This document shows, one piece after another, positions 6,613-13,001 of a DNA stretch of 13,001 nucleotides (position 1 is the stretch's first letter; the number at the start of each line of letters is the position of its first letter). The DNA is from Comamonadaceae bacterium (GTDB taxonomy: Bacteria; Pseudomonadota; Gammaproteobacteria; Burkholderiales; Burkholderiaceae_C). The notes under the pieces were generated by a model that saw only the letters and a program-made list of their open reading frames with translations, was not told the DNA's origin and ran no database searches. The stretch lies in assembly GCA_947458415.1 (NCBI GenBank), contig CANGZG010000058.1, positions 1 through 13,001 on the forward strand. The letters are read 5' to 3'. Both the position numbers and the translations under genes were made by a program.

Positions 6613-6950
6613 CGCTGTTCCACCCAGCGGTCAAACAACTCACGCGCAGCCTTGTTCACAGAATCTTCGGGATGGGTTTCGCAATGGGCATTGAGTTTTG
6701 ACACGATGTCTTCATTCGCAGGCAATAAGCTGAACACATCCTTGCCTGTTTGAGATTGGCGTGCATCGCTCAATCCACTGAGGTAGCCATACACCCACTC
6801 ACGCTGCACCACGGTGCTGAGGTTGGCTTTGCGTGCGGTGTTCCAACCACTGCAAGGTCGGGTGGTCATGTCCATGGCAATCGAGACGTTGCAAAAACAC
6901 CCAGCGGCAAGCGCCAGCGAAAATGAAAAAAGTGAAGTGGAATATGGCAT
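6609..6950 (-). CDS. Small exported protein, Rap1a/Tai-like
   Basis: This 113-residue protein has a hydrophobic N-terminus (residues 5-20) and a small helical domain with two cysteines, C33 and C90, and the pattern C-x2-W, WVYGYLSGL (52-60), then AHCETHPEDSVNKAA (88-102). That arrangement resembles small periplasmic proteins often labelled Rap1a/Tai immunity family, many of which have no toxin partner. The signal segment is odd: no Lys or Arg precedes the hydrophobic stretch, and LAAGC at 14-18 could be a lipobox, so it might be a lipoprotein. ATG 6950 is the first start clear of livF, which ends 34 bp upstream; the frame itself runs further into livF. The stop overlaps the next gene by 4 bp. 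Family assignment is tentative and an immunity role is not supported by the neighbours. Confidence 0.65.
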   Translation of the reverse strand: MPYSTSLFSFSLALAAGCFCNVSIAMDMTTRPCSGWNTARKANLSTVVQREWVYGYLSGLSDARQSQTGKDVFSLLPANEDIVSKLNAHCETHPEDSVNKAARELFDRWVEQR

Positions 6951-6984
6951 ACAGTCAGTGTAAGACCGCCAGCCAGCGTTCGGT

Positions 6985-7689
6985 TCAGGCGACACCCAAG
7001 TAGATTTTTCTGACATGGTCATCTTTGGACAACGCACGGGCCAAGCCTTGTTGCGCCACATGCCCATGTTCCAGAATGTAAGCGCGGTCCGCAATTTGCA
7101 GTGCCGATTGGGCGTCTTGCTCAGCCATCAAGATGGCAACACCGCTGTCGCGAATTTGACGAATGGCATTGAAGATGTCCATCTTCAAACGGTGCGCTAT
7201 GCCCACCGATGGTTCATCAAGCAGCAACAGTTTGGGCGCACCCATCAATGCACGACCAATGGCCACCATTTGTTGTTGTCCACCGGACAAGGTGCTCACC
7301 ATTTGCTGGCTGCGCTCTTGCAAAATTGGAAACAACTGATAGACCTTTTGCAAATCTGCGGCTATCGCCGCTTTGTCGTGGCGCAAGTAAGCACCAAGTT
7401 GTAAATTTTTCAGCACAGTCAATTCGGGAAACAAACGTCGGCCTTCGGGGCAGTGGCAAATGCCCAAGCCCACCACACGCTCTGTGGCCACTTCATGCAA
7501 ACTGTGACCGTCAAAACGCAACACGCCTTGTGAATCGATTGAACGTGAAATGGCTTTGAGCAAAGTGGATTTACCCGCGCCATTGGGCCCCAGCACGGCC
7601 ACCAATTCACCCGGCATGACGTTCAGGCTGATGCTCTCTAAGGCCATGGCTTTGCCGTACGAGGCGCTGAGTTGGTCTAGTTCAAGCAT
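6985..7689 (-). CDS. livF: Branched-chain amino acid type ABC transporter ATPase LivF
   Basis: This 234-residue cytoplasmic ATPase is the LivF member of a HAAT-type importer. Walker A is GPNGAGKST (34-42), the signature is LSGGQQQ (134-140), Walker B is KLLLLDEP (153-160), and the usual switch histidine position reads AEQD, as is normal in LivF. CPEGRRLFPELTV (80-92) is a LivF hallmark. I chose ATG 7689, which overlaps the livG stop by 8 bp and has GGA five bases upstream; a longer frame from 7734 would run into livG and add residues unlike the family. It works with LivG, LivM, LivH and LivK encoded upstream in the same unit. Confidence 0.94.
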   Translation of the reverse strand: MLELDQLSASYGKAMALESISLNVMPGELVAVLGPNGAGKSTLLKAISRSIDSQGVLRFDGHSLHEVATERVVGLGICHCPEGRRLFPELTVLKNLQLGAYLRHDKAAIAADLQKVYQLFPILQERSQQMVSTLSGGQQQMVAIGRALMGAPKLLLLDEPSVGIAHRLKMDIFNAIRQIRDSGVAILMAEQDAQSALQIADRAYILEHGHVAQQGLARALSKDDHVRKIYLGVA

Positions 7690-8428
7690 GCGGGTCCATG
7701 TCCAACGGGTTTTGTTTGCCAATGTAGGCTTCAATGACGCGCGGGTGGTTCACGATGTCTGTGGGAGACCCTTGTGCAATGATTTCACCGAAATCGATGG
7801 CCACCACACGCGACACCAATTGCATGAACTCACGCAACTTGTGTTCGATCAGCAAAATCGTCAAAGCTTGTTGCTGATGCAACTGTCGAATGAGGGCAGA
7901 CAGGGCTTCTATTTCCGATGAGCCCAATCCAGCGAACGGTTCGTCCAGCAGCAACAGCTCGGGTTCGGTGGCCAAAGCCCGCGCTATTTCTAGGCGACGC
8001 AAATCACCGTAAGACAGCAATTCGCTGGGTTGTTGGGCTTTGTCTGCCAGACCAACTTGCGACAACAAGTGCATGGCGCGCTCACCCAAGTCATGGTGCT
8101 TAACGCGTGGCCCCAAGCTACCGACCAACACATTTTCAAGCACCGTCAAGCCCACAAAGGGTCTGCACAGTTGAAAGGTGCGCGCCACGCCCAAGCCGAC
8201 GATGGCATTGGCTTTCATGTGACGAATAGATTTGCCATGCAGCAGCACTTCTCCTGCGTCAGCAGGAATGAACCCTGTCAATAAATTGAACAAGGTGGTC
8301 TTGCCTGCGCCATTGGGCCCCAAGATGCCGACAATTTCACCGGGGTGCAATGTCATGTTGAAATGTTTCAACACATGCAATCCACCGAAATGTTTGTCCA
8401 ATTGATGGACCTGCAACAAGGCGCTCAT
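7682..8428 (-). CDS. livG: Branched-chain amino acid type ABC transporter ATPase LivG
   Basis: This 248-residue ATPase is the LivG partner. Walker A is GPNGAGKTT (37-45), the Q-loop glutamine is Q86 in GVARTFQ, the signature is LSYGD (138-142), Walker B is ELLLLDEP (157-164), and H196 in LIEHK is the switch histidine. The tail VIEAYIGKQN is typical of LivG. ATG 8428 overlaps the livM stop (ATGA) and has AGGGAA (complement of 8435-8440) seven or so bases upstream; the longer frame to 8536 lies inside livM and is unlikely. Its substrate is set by LivK and the permeases. Confidence 0.95.
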   Translation of the reverse strand: MSALLQVHQLDKHFGGLHVLKHFNMTLHPGEIVGILGPNGAGKTTLFNLLTGFIPADAGEVLLHGKSIRHMKANAIVGLGVARTFQLCRPFVGLTVLENVLVGSLGPRVKHHDLGERAMHLLSQVGLADKAQQPSELLSYGDLRRLEIARALATEPELLLLDEPFAGLGSSEIEALSALIRQLHQQQALTILLIEHKLREFMQLVSRVVAIDFGEIIAQGSPTDIVNHPRVIEAYIGKQNPLDMDPHA

Positions 8429-9369
8429 GACGACTTCCCTTTGTGCCGCAACTTGTGCCAGACAGGGGCGATGATGCCGTTCGGCAGGAAAAACAAAATG
8501 AAGATCAACAACAAGCTGTAAATCATCAAACGCCATTCACCAAAGTCACGCAACCCCTCGGTCATCACGGTCAACAGCAAAGCGCCTCCGACAGGACCAA
8601 AAATGCTGCCCATGCCGCCCACATACACCATGGTGATGATGGTGATGGATGTGACCACGGCAAACAACTGAGGACTGACTTGCAATTGGTAATGGGCATA
8701 CAGCGCGCCGCCCAAACCCGCGAATGCGGCGCTGATCACCAGTGACAGAATTTTGTATTGCGTGATGGGCAACCCAGCCGCCAAACACGTGGCTTCGTCA
8801 CCGCGAATGGCACGCAAAATCAAACCCCAGCGTGATCTCGCCATCCATGACAAGAACAGCGTGACCCCACCCAAGACAGCCAGCACAAACCAGTAGTAGT
8901 GCAAATGGTTGGCAATCAAGGGCGTGATGTCTTGTATGCCTTCTTCTCCCCCAGTGTGTTCCCAAAAAATTAACATCAATCGCTGCATGATGACCGCAGA
9001 GGACAACATGGCCAATGCGAAATACGGTCCTTTCAAGCGCAAGGTGGGAAAACCGAGCACCACCGCAAACAGCATGGCCACGACCATGGATGCAGGCAGA
9101 CTCCACCACGGCCCCCATCCCATTTGCACGTTCAAAAAACCGGCGGCGTAAGCCCCTACGCCAATGAACAGGGAATGCCCAAAATTCTCGCGACCGGTGA
9201 GACCTGACATGAAGTCCCAACTGACTGACCAAATGCCATAGATGGCTGCCACGGTCAGCACACCGACCAAATAGTTGCTGGTGAAGACCACAGGCAGCGC
9301 GGCCAACACAAGCAATGCCAGCAAACCAAACCCACTGCTGATGGCATCCAGTCCTTTGAATGTTTTCAT
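8425..9369 (-). CDS. livM: Branched-chain amino acid type ABC transporter permease LivM
   Basis: This 314-residue polytopic inner-membrane protein is the LivM permease. It opens with two hydrophobic helices, followed by the family block GLTGRENFGHSLFIGVGAYAAG and, further on, TLRLKGPYFALAML. Near the C-terminus is YVGGMGSIFGPVGGALLL, the loop that contacts the ATPase, and the end FFLPNGIIAPVW is family-typical. ATG 9369 lies 15 bp beyond the livH stop, and a TGAGG overlapping that stop may serve as a distant Shine-Dalgarno. It pairs with LivH to form the membrane channel. Confidence 0.94.
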   Translation of the reverse strand: MKTFKGLDAISSGFGLLALLVLAALPVVFTSNYLVGVLTVAAIYGIWSVSWDFMSGLTGRENFGHSLFIGVGAYAAGFLNVQMGWGPWWSLPASMVVAMLFAVVLGFPTLRLKGPYFALAMLSSAVIMQRLMLIFWEHTGGEEGIQDITPLIANHLHYYWFVLAVLGGVTLFLSWMARSRWGLILRAIRGDEATCLAAGLPITQYKILSLVISAAFAGLGGALYAHYQLQVSPQLFAVVTSITIITMVYVGGMGSIFGPVGGALLLTVMTEGLRDFGEWRLMIYSLLLIFILFFLPNGIIAPVWHKLRHKGKSS

Positions 9370-9384
9370 GGGGGTGACAAAGCC

Positions 9385-10236
9385 TCAGAACGCTGCGCGT
9401 TTGCCAAACAGGCCAGCAGGCCGAAACACCAGCATCAGCAGGGTGGCCAACACTGACACGATTTCTGTCCAACTGCCTGAGACACCGTACGCAACCAGTG
9501 TTTCTGCATAGCCCAGCATGAGCGCGGCGGCGATGCTGCCGGGAATGGAACCCAAACCACCCACGACCACGATGGCAAATGCCTTGACGATAGGCAGCAA
9601 ATGCATAGAGGGTTGAACCGATAAAAAGGGTCCGGCCATCACGCCGGCCAGCGCAGCCAGACCAGCCGATATGCCCATCACCAAAGAAAAAATACGGTCG
9701 CTGGGGATGCCCATGTATTTGGCAGCCAACGGGTCTTGTGAGATAGCCAAGATCGCACTGCCTAAGCGGGTGAATTGAATGAAAGCATACAAACCACCAA
9801 TGGCAACGATGGCCACCGCCAGAGTCAGCAAACGTTGGCCAGCCACGTCCACGCCCAACAGGTTGAACTTGGTGTCGATGAACGCGGGCACATTGCGGTA
9901 CTCGGAACCAAATGTCAAAAACAACGCTTGCTCAACCACCAACGCCGTGGCGAGCGAAATCATCAACACGCCTAACTGTGAGTGGCGCTGGGGTCGTATC
10001 AGAATTTTTTCTACCAGCATGCCAAACACCGCAACCAGGGCAATCGACAGCAAAGCGGCTAACCACAATGGCAAACCAGCCAGTGTGGTCAGTACATAAG
10101 CCGAATACGCACCTAATGCATAAAAAGAACCGTGTGCCAGATTCAGGATACGTGCGACGCCAAAAATCAGCGTGAAGCCGACCGCCAACATGGCATAAAT
10201 GGCGCTGGTGACTGCGCCGTAAATCAAAATCTCCAC
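9385..10236 (-). CDS. livH: Branched-chain amino acid type ABC transporter permease LivH
   Basis: This 283-residue inner-membrane permease shows the LivH opening EILIYGAVTSAIYAMLAVGF, then FGVARILNLAHGSFYALGAY, and the C-terminal ATPase-contact loop VVVGGLGSIPGSIAAALMLGY; it ends FRPAGLFGK as is common. Two starts are possible. GTG at 10236 shares one base with the livK TAG stop and has GGATGA upstream, and gives the usual MEILIYG N-terminus; TTG at 10251 would add five residues, overlap livK by 16 bp and lacks a ribosome site. I prefer GTG. Very tight packing with livK and livM indicates one transcript. Confidence 0.93.
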   Translation of the reverse strand: MEILIYGAVTSAIYAMLAVGFTLIFGVARILNLAHGSFYALGAYSAYVLTTLAGLPLWLAALLSIALVAVFGMLVEKILIRPQRHSQLGVLMISLATALVVEQALFLTFGSEYRNVPAFIDTKFNLLGVDVAGQRLLTLAVAIVAIGGLYAFIQFTRLGSAILAISQDPLAAKYMGIPSDRIFSLVMGISAGLAALAGVMAGPFLSVQPSMHLLPIVKAFAIVVVGGLGSIPGSIAAALMLGYAETLVAYGVSGSWTEIVSVLATLLMLVFRPAGLFGKRAAF

Positions 10237-11471
10237 TATTTTTTCATCCAAGGTGGCAGTATGAATTTGCCTGTGCGCAACTCTTTGGGATAGATCACGG
10301 CACGCTCACCTTTTTCTTGCCACTGCACAAACATGAAATTTACTTTGCCCTTGCCAGCTTGGACATCGTGCATTTCATCAAACGTGATTTCTCCAGCCAC
10401 GCCTTCGTGCTTGGTCTTCTCCAATTCTTTGATCACTTTTTGTGTGTCAAAACTGCCAGCCCGTTTCACTGCGTCGGCATAGATGAACACCGCGTCATAA
10501 GCAAAAAAGGCCGAGTAGACAGGGAAGTTGGCAGAGTTCTTTTTGAACTCGTCAAAGAACGGAACTGTTTTTTTGGTGATCGGTGCGCGAACCGCAAAAT
10601 TGGCTGCGATTTGAGAAATGGACTTTCCGCCGATGCGCGTAAAAAAATCGCCATCCATGCTTTTGACATCAATGCCGCCGTAAGGTACAGGCACTTGCGC
10701 ATCATGCCATTGCTTGGCAAACACATCGCTTGAAGCATGCGACAGCACAACCACCATGTATTGAGCGCCACTTGATTTGACTTTGGCCAGCAGGGGAGAA
10801 AAGTCCGAAGTTTGCGTGTCAAACAATTCAGTCATTCGAACATCTGCGCCAACTTCCTTGGCACCTTTTGACAAGATGGGTACCAAGTCTTGTACCCATT
10901 TGGCGTTTTCCCCGACGATGGCAATGTTTTTGTAGCCCAACTCGCCAATGACAAAGTTGGAGATGAAATCAACCAGTGCGCGGGCCTGATGCGCCGCATT
11001 CACCGGACCCACGCGAAAGATGTATTTGTAATTCTCGTAGTCTTGCTTGACTTTGTTGGTGATGGAAGGCGACGCTGCACCCACGCCCAAATAAATGGTT
11101 TTCGCCGCAGAGATGTGTGGCAATTGCGCCAAGGTCACGCCACTGGTGTAGCCGCCGATCAGCAAATCGACTTTTTCGTCGGCGGTGAGTTTTTTGATGG
11201 CGCTGATGCCTGTCTCGGGGTTTTCTGTTTCATCGGCAGACACCAATTCAAATTTACGCCCCAGCACCCCACCTTTTTTGTTGATGTCATCCACAGCCAT
11301 TTTGACGGCGGTCAGTGTGTCTCTGCCCACTTGCAATTGCACAGCAGTAGGAACGCCGATACGCAAAGGTTTGTCCTGTGCATACAGCAAATGCGGCTGA
11401 AGCAGTCCGCACAGCGACAAACAAACAGCTGCGAAATGACGAATCGTGATCAGTGAAGAAAAATGTGCCAC
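10236..11471 (-). CDS. livK: ABC transporter periplasmic substrate-binding protein, LivK type
   Basis: This 411-residue protein is the periplasmic binding protein of the importer (type I fold, Leu/Ile/Val-binding family). It has a signal peptide ending at about residue 31 (LLYA before QDKP), then LRIGVPTAVQLQVGRDTLTA, INKKGGVLGRKFELVSADE, LIGGYTSG and GVGAASPSIT. The start is decided by the ribosome site: GTG 11471 follows AAGGA (complement of 11479-11483) by seven bases, whereas the longer ATG at 11522 would add 17 residues before the signal peptide. Length and fold match binding proteins for branched-chain amino acids, but the same family also binds aromatic acids, amides and urea, so the ligand is open. 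It is the first gene of the unit, divergent from bciA. Confidence 0.92.
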   Translation of the reverse strand: MAHFSSLITIRHFAAVCLSLCGLLQPHLLYAQDKPLRIGVPTAVQLQVGRDTLTAVKMAVDDINKKGGVLGRKFELVSADETENPETGISAIKKLTADEKVDLLIGGYTSGVTLAQLPHISAAKTIYLGVGAASPSITNKVKQDYENYKYIFRVGPVNAAHQARALVDFISNFVIGELGYKNIAIVGENAKWVQDLVPILSKGAKEVGADVRMTELFDTQTSDFSPLLAKVKSSGAQYMVVVLSHASSDVFAKQWHDAQVPVPYGGIDVKSMDGDFFTRIGGKSISQIAANFAVRAPITKKTVPFFDEFKKNSANFPVYSAFFAYDAVFIYADAVKRAGSFDTQKVIKELEKTKHEGVAGEITFDEMHDVQAGKGKVNFMFVQWQEKGERAVIYPKELRTGKFILPPWMKK

Positions 11472-11671
11472 AGAAAGATCCTTTGCATAGGTGAATGCTG
11501 GTTTTTCGAATTCTGAGAACAACTGCGTTAAAAATGCAATAGGCTAAGCCCTGAGCAATGGCCGCAAGCAAGGGGTGTAACCAAAGACAATTGTTGTTAA
11601 ATAGAGCTTAAGTGATACCTGAAAGCCTTGCTTGGATGGACTAAAGTCAAATGATTTGATGGGACATGAAG
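11472..11671. promoter_or_regulatory. Divergent intergenic region between livK and bciA
   Basis: This 200-bp non-coding stretch must hold the livK promoter on the minus strand and probably the bciA promoter on the plus strand. It is AT-richer than the flanking genes around 11585-11610 and contains the palindrome ACAATTGT at 11587-11594. I see the livK Shine-Dalgarno (11479-11483) but no convincing sigma-70 promoter, and no PpsR-type TGT-N12-ACA site. Confidence 0.45.
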
Positions 11672-12655
11672 ATGCGCGTATTGTTGCTGGGCGCAACTGG
11701 AACAATCGGACAAGCCACCGCTGCGGCACTGGTGAGAGACGGCCATGAAGTAGTGTGCTTGGTGCGCGATAAGTCGATTGCACAAAGGAATGATTTGGCG
11801 GTGAAGTTGCAACAGCAACTGGCAGGCACCAAACTGCAATTTGGTGATGCTTTGAACGTGGCCTGCTGTGCCAAGGCCGAATGGTTACAACCCTCTTTTG
11901 ATGCACTGGTGTCTTGCCTGGCTTCTCGCAATGGCACCCCGCGTGACGCATGGGCGATTGATTACCAAGCTCATGCCGATTGGTTGACACTTGCCGTTGC
12001 CAAAGGCATCAGGCATTTTGTTGTTTTGTCTGCCCTGTGTGTGCAAAAACCATTGCTTGGGTTTCAGCAAGCCAAATTGGCTTTTGAAAAAGAACTGATG
12101 GCATCTGGTTTGACTTATTCGATCGTCAGACCCACCGCATTTTTCAAATCGCTGTCGGGTCAAGTCAAGCGTTTAAAACAGGGCAAACCTTTTTTGTTGT
12201 TTGGCGATGGTCAATTGACATCTTGCAAACCCATCAGTGACCACGACTTGGGTCAATTCATGGCCCAATGCTTGACAGACAGACAACTGCAAAACACCAT
12301 ATTGCCGATTGGCGGACCTGGTCCTGCCGTCACCCCATTACAGCAGGGGGAATATCTTTTTGAATTGATGGGCATGAAACCGCAGTACAAGCGTGTTCCT
12401 GTTGCCCTGATGGACACCGTGATTGGTATGTTGAACCTGCTGGGAAAGGTCATGCCAGCATTGGCTGACAAAGCTGAATTGGCTCGGATAGGGCGCTACT
12501 ACGCAACAGAATCTATGTTGGTTTGGGACCAAGAAAAGCAAGCATACGACGAACAAGCCACACCTTCATTTGGTGAAGAGACTTTGTTTGAGCATTACAA
12601 GCGGATGGTGGAGAACAACATAGATGTTCCATTAGGTGAGCATTCGGTATTTTGA
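11672..12655 (+). CDS. bciA: Divinyl (proto)chlorophyllide 8-vinyl-reductase, BciA type
   Basis: This protein of 327 residues is an atypical short-chain dehydrogenase matching BciA, the NADPH-dependent enzyme that reduces the C8 vinyl group of divinyl (proto)chlorophyllide during (bacterio)chlorophyll synthesis. The dinucleotide motif GATGTIG is at the N-terminus. Family-specific segments are CLASRNGTPRDAWAIDYQAH, VLSALCVQKPLLGFQQAKLA, YSIVRPTAFFKSLSGQV, CKPISDHDLG, PIGGPGPAVTP, ELARIGRYYATESMLV and the tail LGEHSVF, close to the GDHAVF-type ending of other BciA/DVR proteins. ATG 11672 has GGGA seven bases upstream; ATG 11666 is in frame, adds two residues, but sits one base from the GGGA. 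No other bch, puf, puh or crt gene is visible, so it looks like an isolated locus. The assignment rests on recalled motifs, not a search. Confidence 0.88.
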   Translation: MRVLLLGATGTIGQATAAALVRDGHEVVCLVRDKSIAQRNDLAVKLQQQLAGTKLQFGDALNVACCAKAEWLQPSFDALVSCLASRNGTPRDAWAIDYQAHADWLTLAVAKGIRHFVVLSALCVQKPLLGFQQAKLAFEKELMASGLTYSIVRPTAFFKSLSGQVKRLKQGKPFLLFGDGQLTSCKPISDHDLGQFMAQCLTDRQLQNTILPIGGPGPAVTPLQQGEYLFELMGMKPQYKRVPVALMDTVIGMLNLLGKVMPALADKAELARIGRYYATESMLVWDQEKQAYDEQATPSFGEETLFEHYKRMVENNIDVPLGEHSVF

Positions 12656-12743
12656 AATGCCATGTATCCAGATTTTGATTGCCGCCGCAAGCAAGGGCAT
12701 TTGCAATGTCAGGTGGGCTCATTAAGAAAAGAGACCTGAAGGC

Positions 12744-12770
12744 CACTGTATGCACTGAATGCACTGAATT
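12744..12770. repeat. Three tandem 9-bp units, CACTGWATK
   Basis: CACTGTATG (12744-12752), CACTGAATG (12753-12761) and CACTGAATT (12762-12770) lie in tandem in the 135-bp gap between bciA and the tRNA gene. The rest of this gap shows no gene and no convincing terminator. Probably a minor slippage repeat; it is too short to infer a function. Confidence 0.6.
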
Positions 12771-12790
12771 CTGTGTGTGCCCAATGAAAA

Positions 12791-12867
12791 TGGTGGCGCT
12801 TCACGGATTCGAACCGCGGACCTGTGGATTATGATTCCATCGCTCTAACCGACTGAGCTAAAGCGCC
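12791..12867 (-). tRNA. tRNA-Met (anticodon CAT)
   Basis: Read on the minus strand, the cloverleaf is complete: acceptor GGCGCTT paired with AAGCGCC, D stem GCTC/GAGC with a 9-base AGTCGGTTA loop, anticodon loop ATCATAA with CAT complementary to 12831-12833, variable region AGGTC, T stem CGCGG/CCGTG with loop TTCGAAT, discriminator A, and an encoded CCA (12791-12793). The anticodon stem ATGGA/TCCAC has an A27-C43 mismatch at its outer pair. A CAT anticodon fits elongator methionine; a lysidine-modified tRNA-Ile2 also carries CAT and cannot be excluded by eye. The D loop and paired first base pair argue against an initiator tRNA. Confidence 0.93.
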
Positions 12868-12933
12868 GAGCCGCAAATTATAGCGAGACTTGGGCAGGGG
12901 GTTTGGCGTGGTGATTTGGAATCAAAACCAGTC

Positions 12934-13001
12934 TTAACGTCGGTAAATTTCTTTGCGGTTGCCAACTCGTAAAACCAAGATCACCAGTCTTTGGTCCTCG
13001 A
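12934..13001 (-). CDS. RelE/ParE family toxin, C-terminal fragment
   Basis: Only the last 21 codons are visible; the gene enters from beyond base 13001. The frame reads EDQRLVILVLRVGNRKEIYRR followed by TAA (complement of 12934-12936). This closely matches the C-terminal strand-turn of RelE-type toxins, usually written ED-x-RL-VLV-RVGHR-x-x-VYR, in which the arginines and final tyrosine take part in ribosome-dependent mRNA cleavage. The usual histidine after VG is asparagine here. Its antitoxin, normally upstream, would lie outside the window. It sits 66 bp upstream of the tRNA gene on the same strand. The fragment is short, so family assignment is likely but not certain. Confidence 0.7.
   Translation of the reverse strand, partial: EDQRLVILVLRVGNRKEIYRR

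Noticed and set aside
6609..6950. An immunity protein of a contact-dependent or type VI toxin pair
   Set aside because: The fold pattern resembles Rap1a/Tai, but no effector gene is next to it; the neighbours are livF and a DUF1232 gene.
10890..11456. A 188-codon open frame on the plus strand opposite livK
   Set aside because: It lies wholly within the well-supported livK gene on the other strand, has no recognisable domain, and is a shadow of codon use.
10236..11471. LivK as a lipoprotein
   Set aside because: The signal peptide has cysteines at 17 and 21, but the residue before C21 is leucine, which does not fit a lipobox; cleavage after LLYA is more plausible.
11472..11671. A PpsR/CrtJ-type operator (TGT-N12-ACA) before bciA
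   Set aside because: I looked for the motif; the nearest match (TGT-N8-ACA around 11576-11589) has the wrong spacing.
1..13001. CRISPR array, insertion sequence, prophage or integron
   Set aside because: No regularly spaced repeats, transposase, integrase or phage gene was seen on either strand in the window.

Overview
The window reads as a chromosomal segment of a betaproteobacterium, most likely Burkholderiales of the Comamonadaceae type (Limnohabitans/Rhodoferax-like). This is inferred from the style of the proteins, the moderate GC content and the gene mix. A bciA-type 8-vinyl reductase gene (11672-12655) suggests the host makes bacteriochlorophyll, i.e. is an anoxygenic phototroph. The genus is a guess; the gene families are much firmer.

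Layout, left to right. (1) 1-230, minus: N-terminus of an RND efflux permease, cut by the window edge. (2) 303-1241, minus: paaX, the phenylacetyl-CoA-responsive repressor, divergent from the paa operon. (3) 1242-1357: control region with a perfect 16-bp inverted repeat (TGATAC-N27-GTATCA, a strong PaaX operator candidate) and a 7-bp hairpin that covers the paaA Shine-Dalgarno. (4) 1358-5128, plus: paaABCDE, encoding the phenylacetyl-CoA ring-1,2-epoxidase complex and its maturation factor. The first four genes are joined by 4-bp stop/start overlaps. (5) 5241-6209, plus: an exported protein with an HELVH zinc-protease-like motif that I cannot place in a family. (6) 6223-11471, minus: a seven-gene unit read livK-livH-livM-livG-livF (branched-chain amino acid type ABC importer), then a small exported Rap1a/Tai-like protein and a YkvA/DUF1232 membrane protein. 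(7) 11672-12655, plus: bciA, divergent from livK. (8) 12791-12867, minus: a tRNA with anticodon CAT, then at 12934-13001, minus, the C-terminus of a RelE/ParE-like toxin cut by the edge.

How the parts fit. PaaX and paaABCDE form the regulated first oxidative step of aerobic phenylacetate catabolism. The ligase (paaK) and the lower pathway (paaG, Z, J, F, H) are not in this window and must lie elsewhere if the pathway is complete. The liv-type importer could feed in amino acids or an aromatic acid; the sequence does not settle its substrate. bciA appears to stand alone here, with no other bch, puf or crt gene in view.

I see no CRISPR array, insertion sequence, prophage or clearly novel multigene system. 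The least explained items are the HELVH protein, the two small genes at the tail of the liv unit, and the regulatory architecture upstream of paaA.
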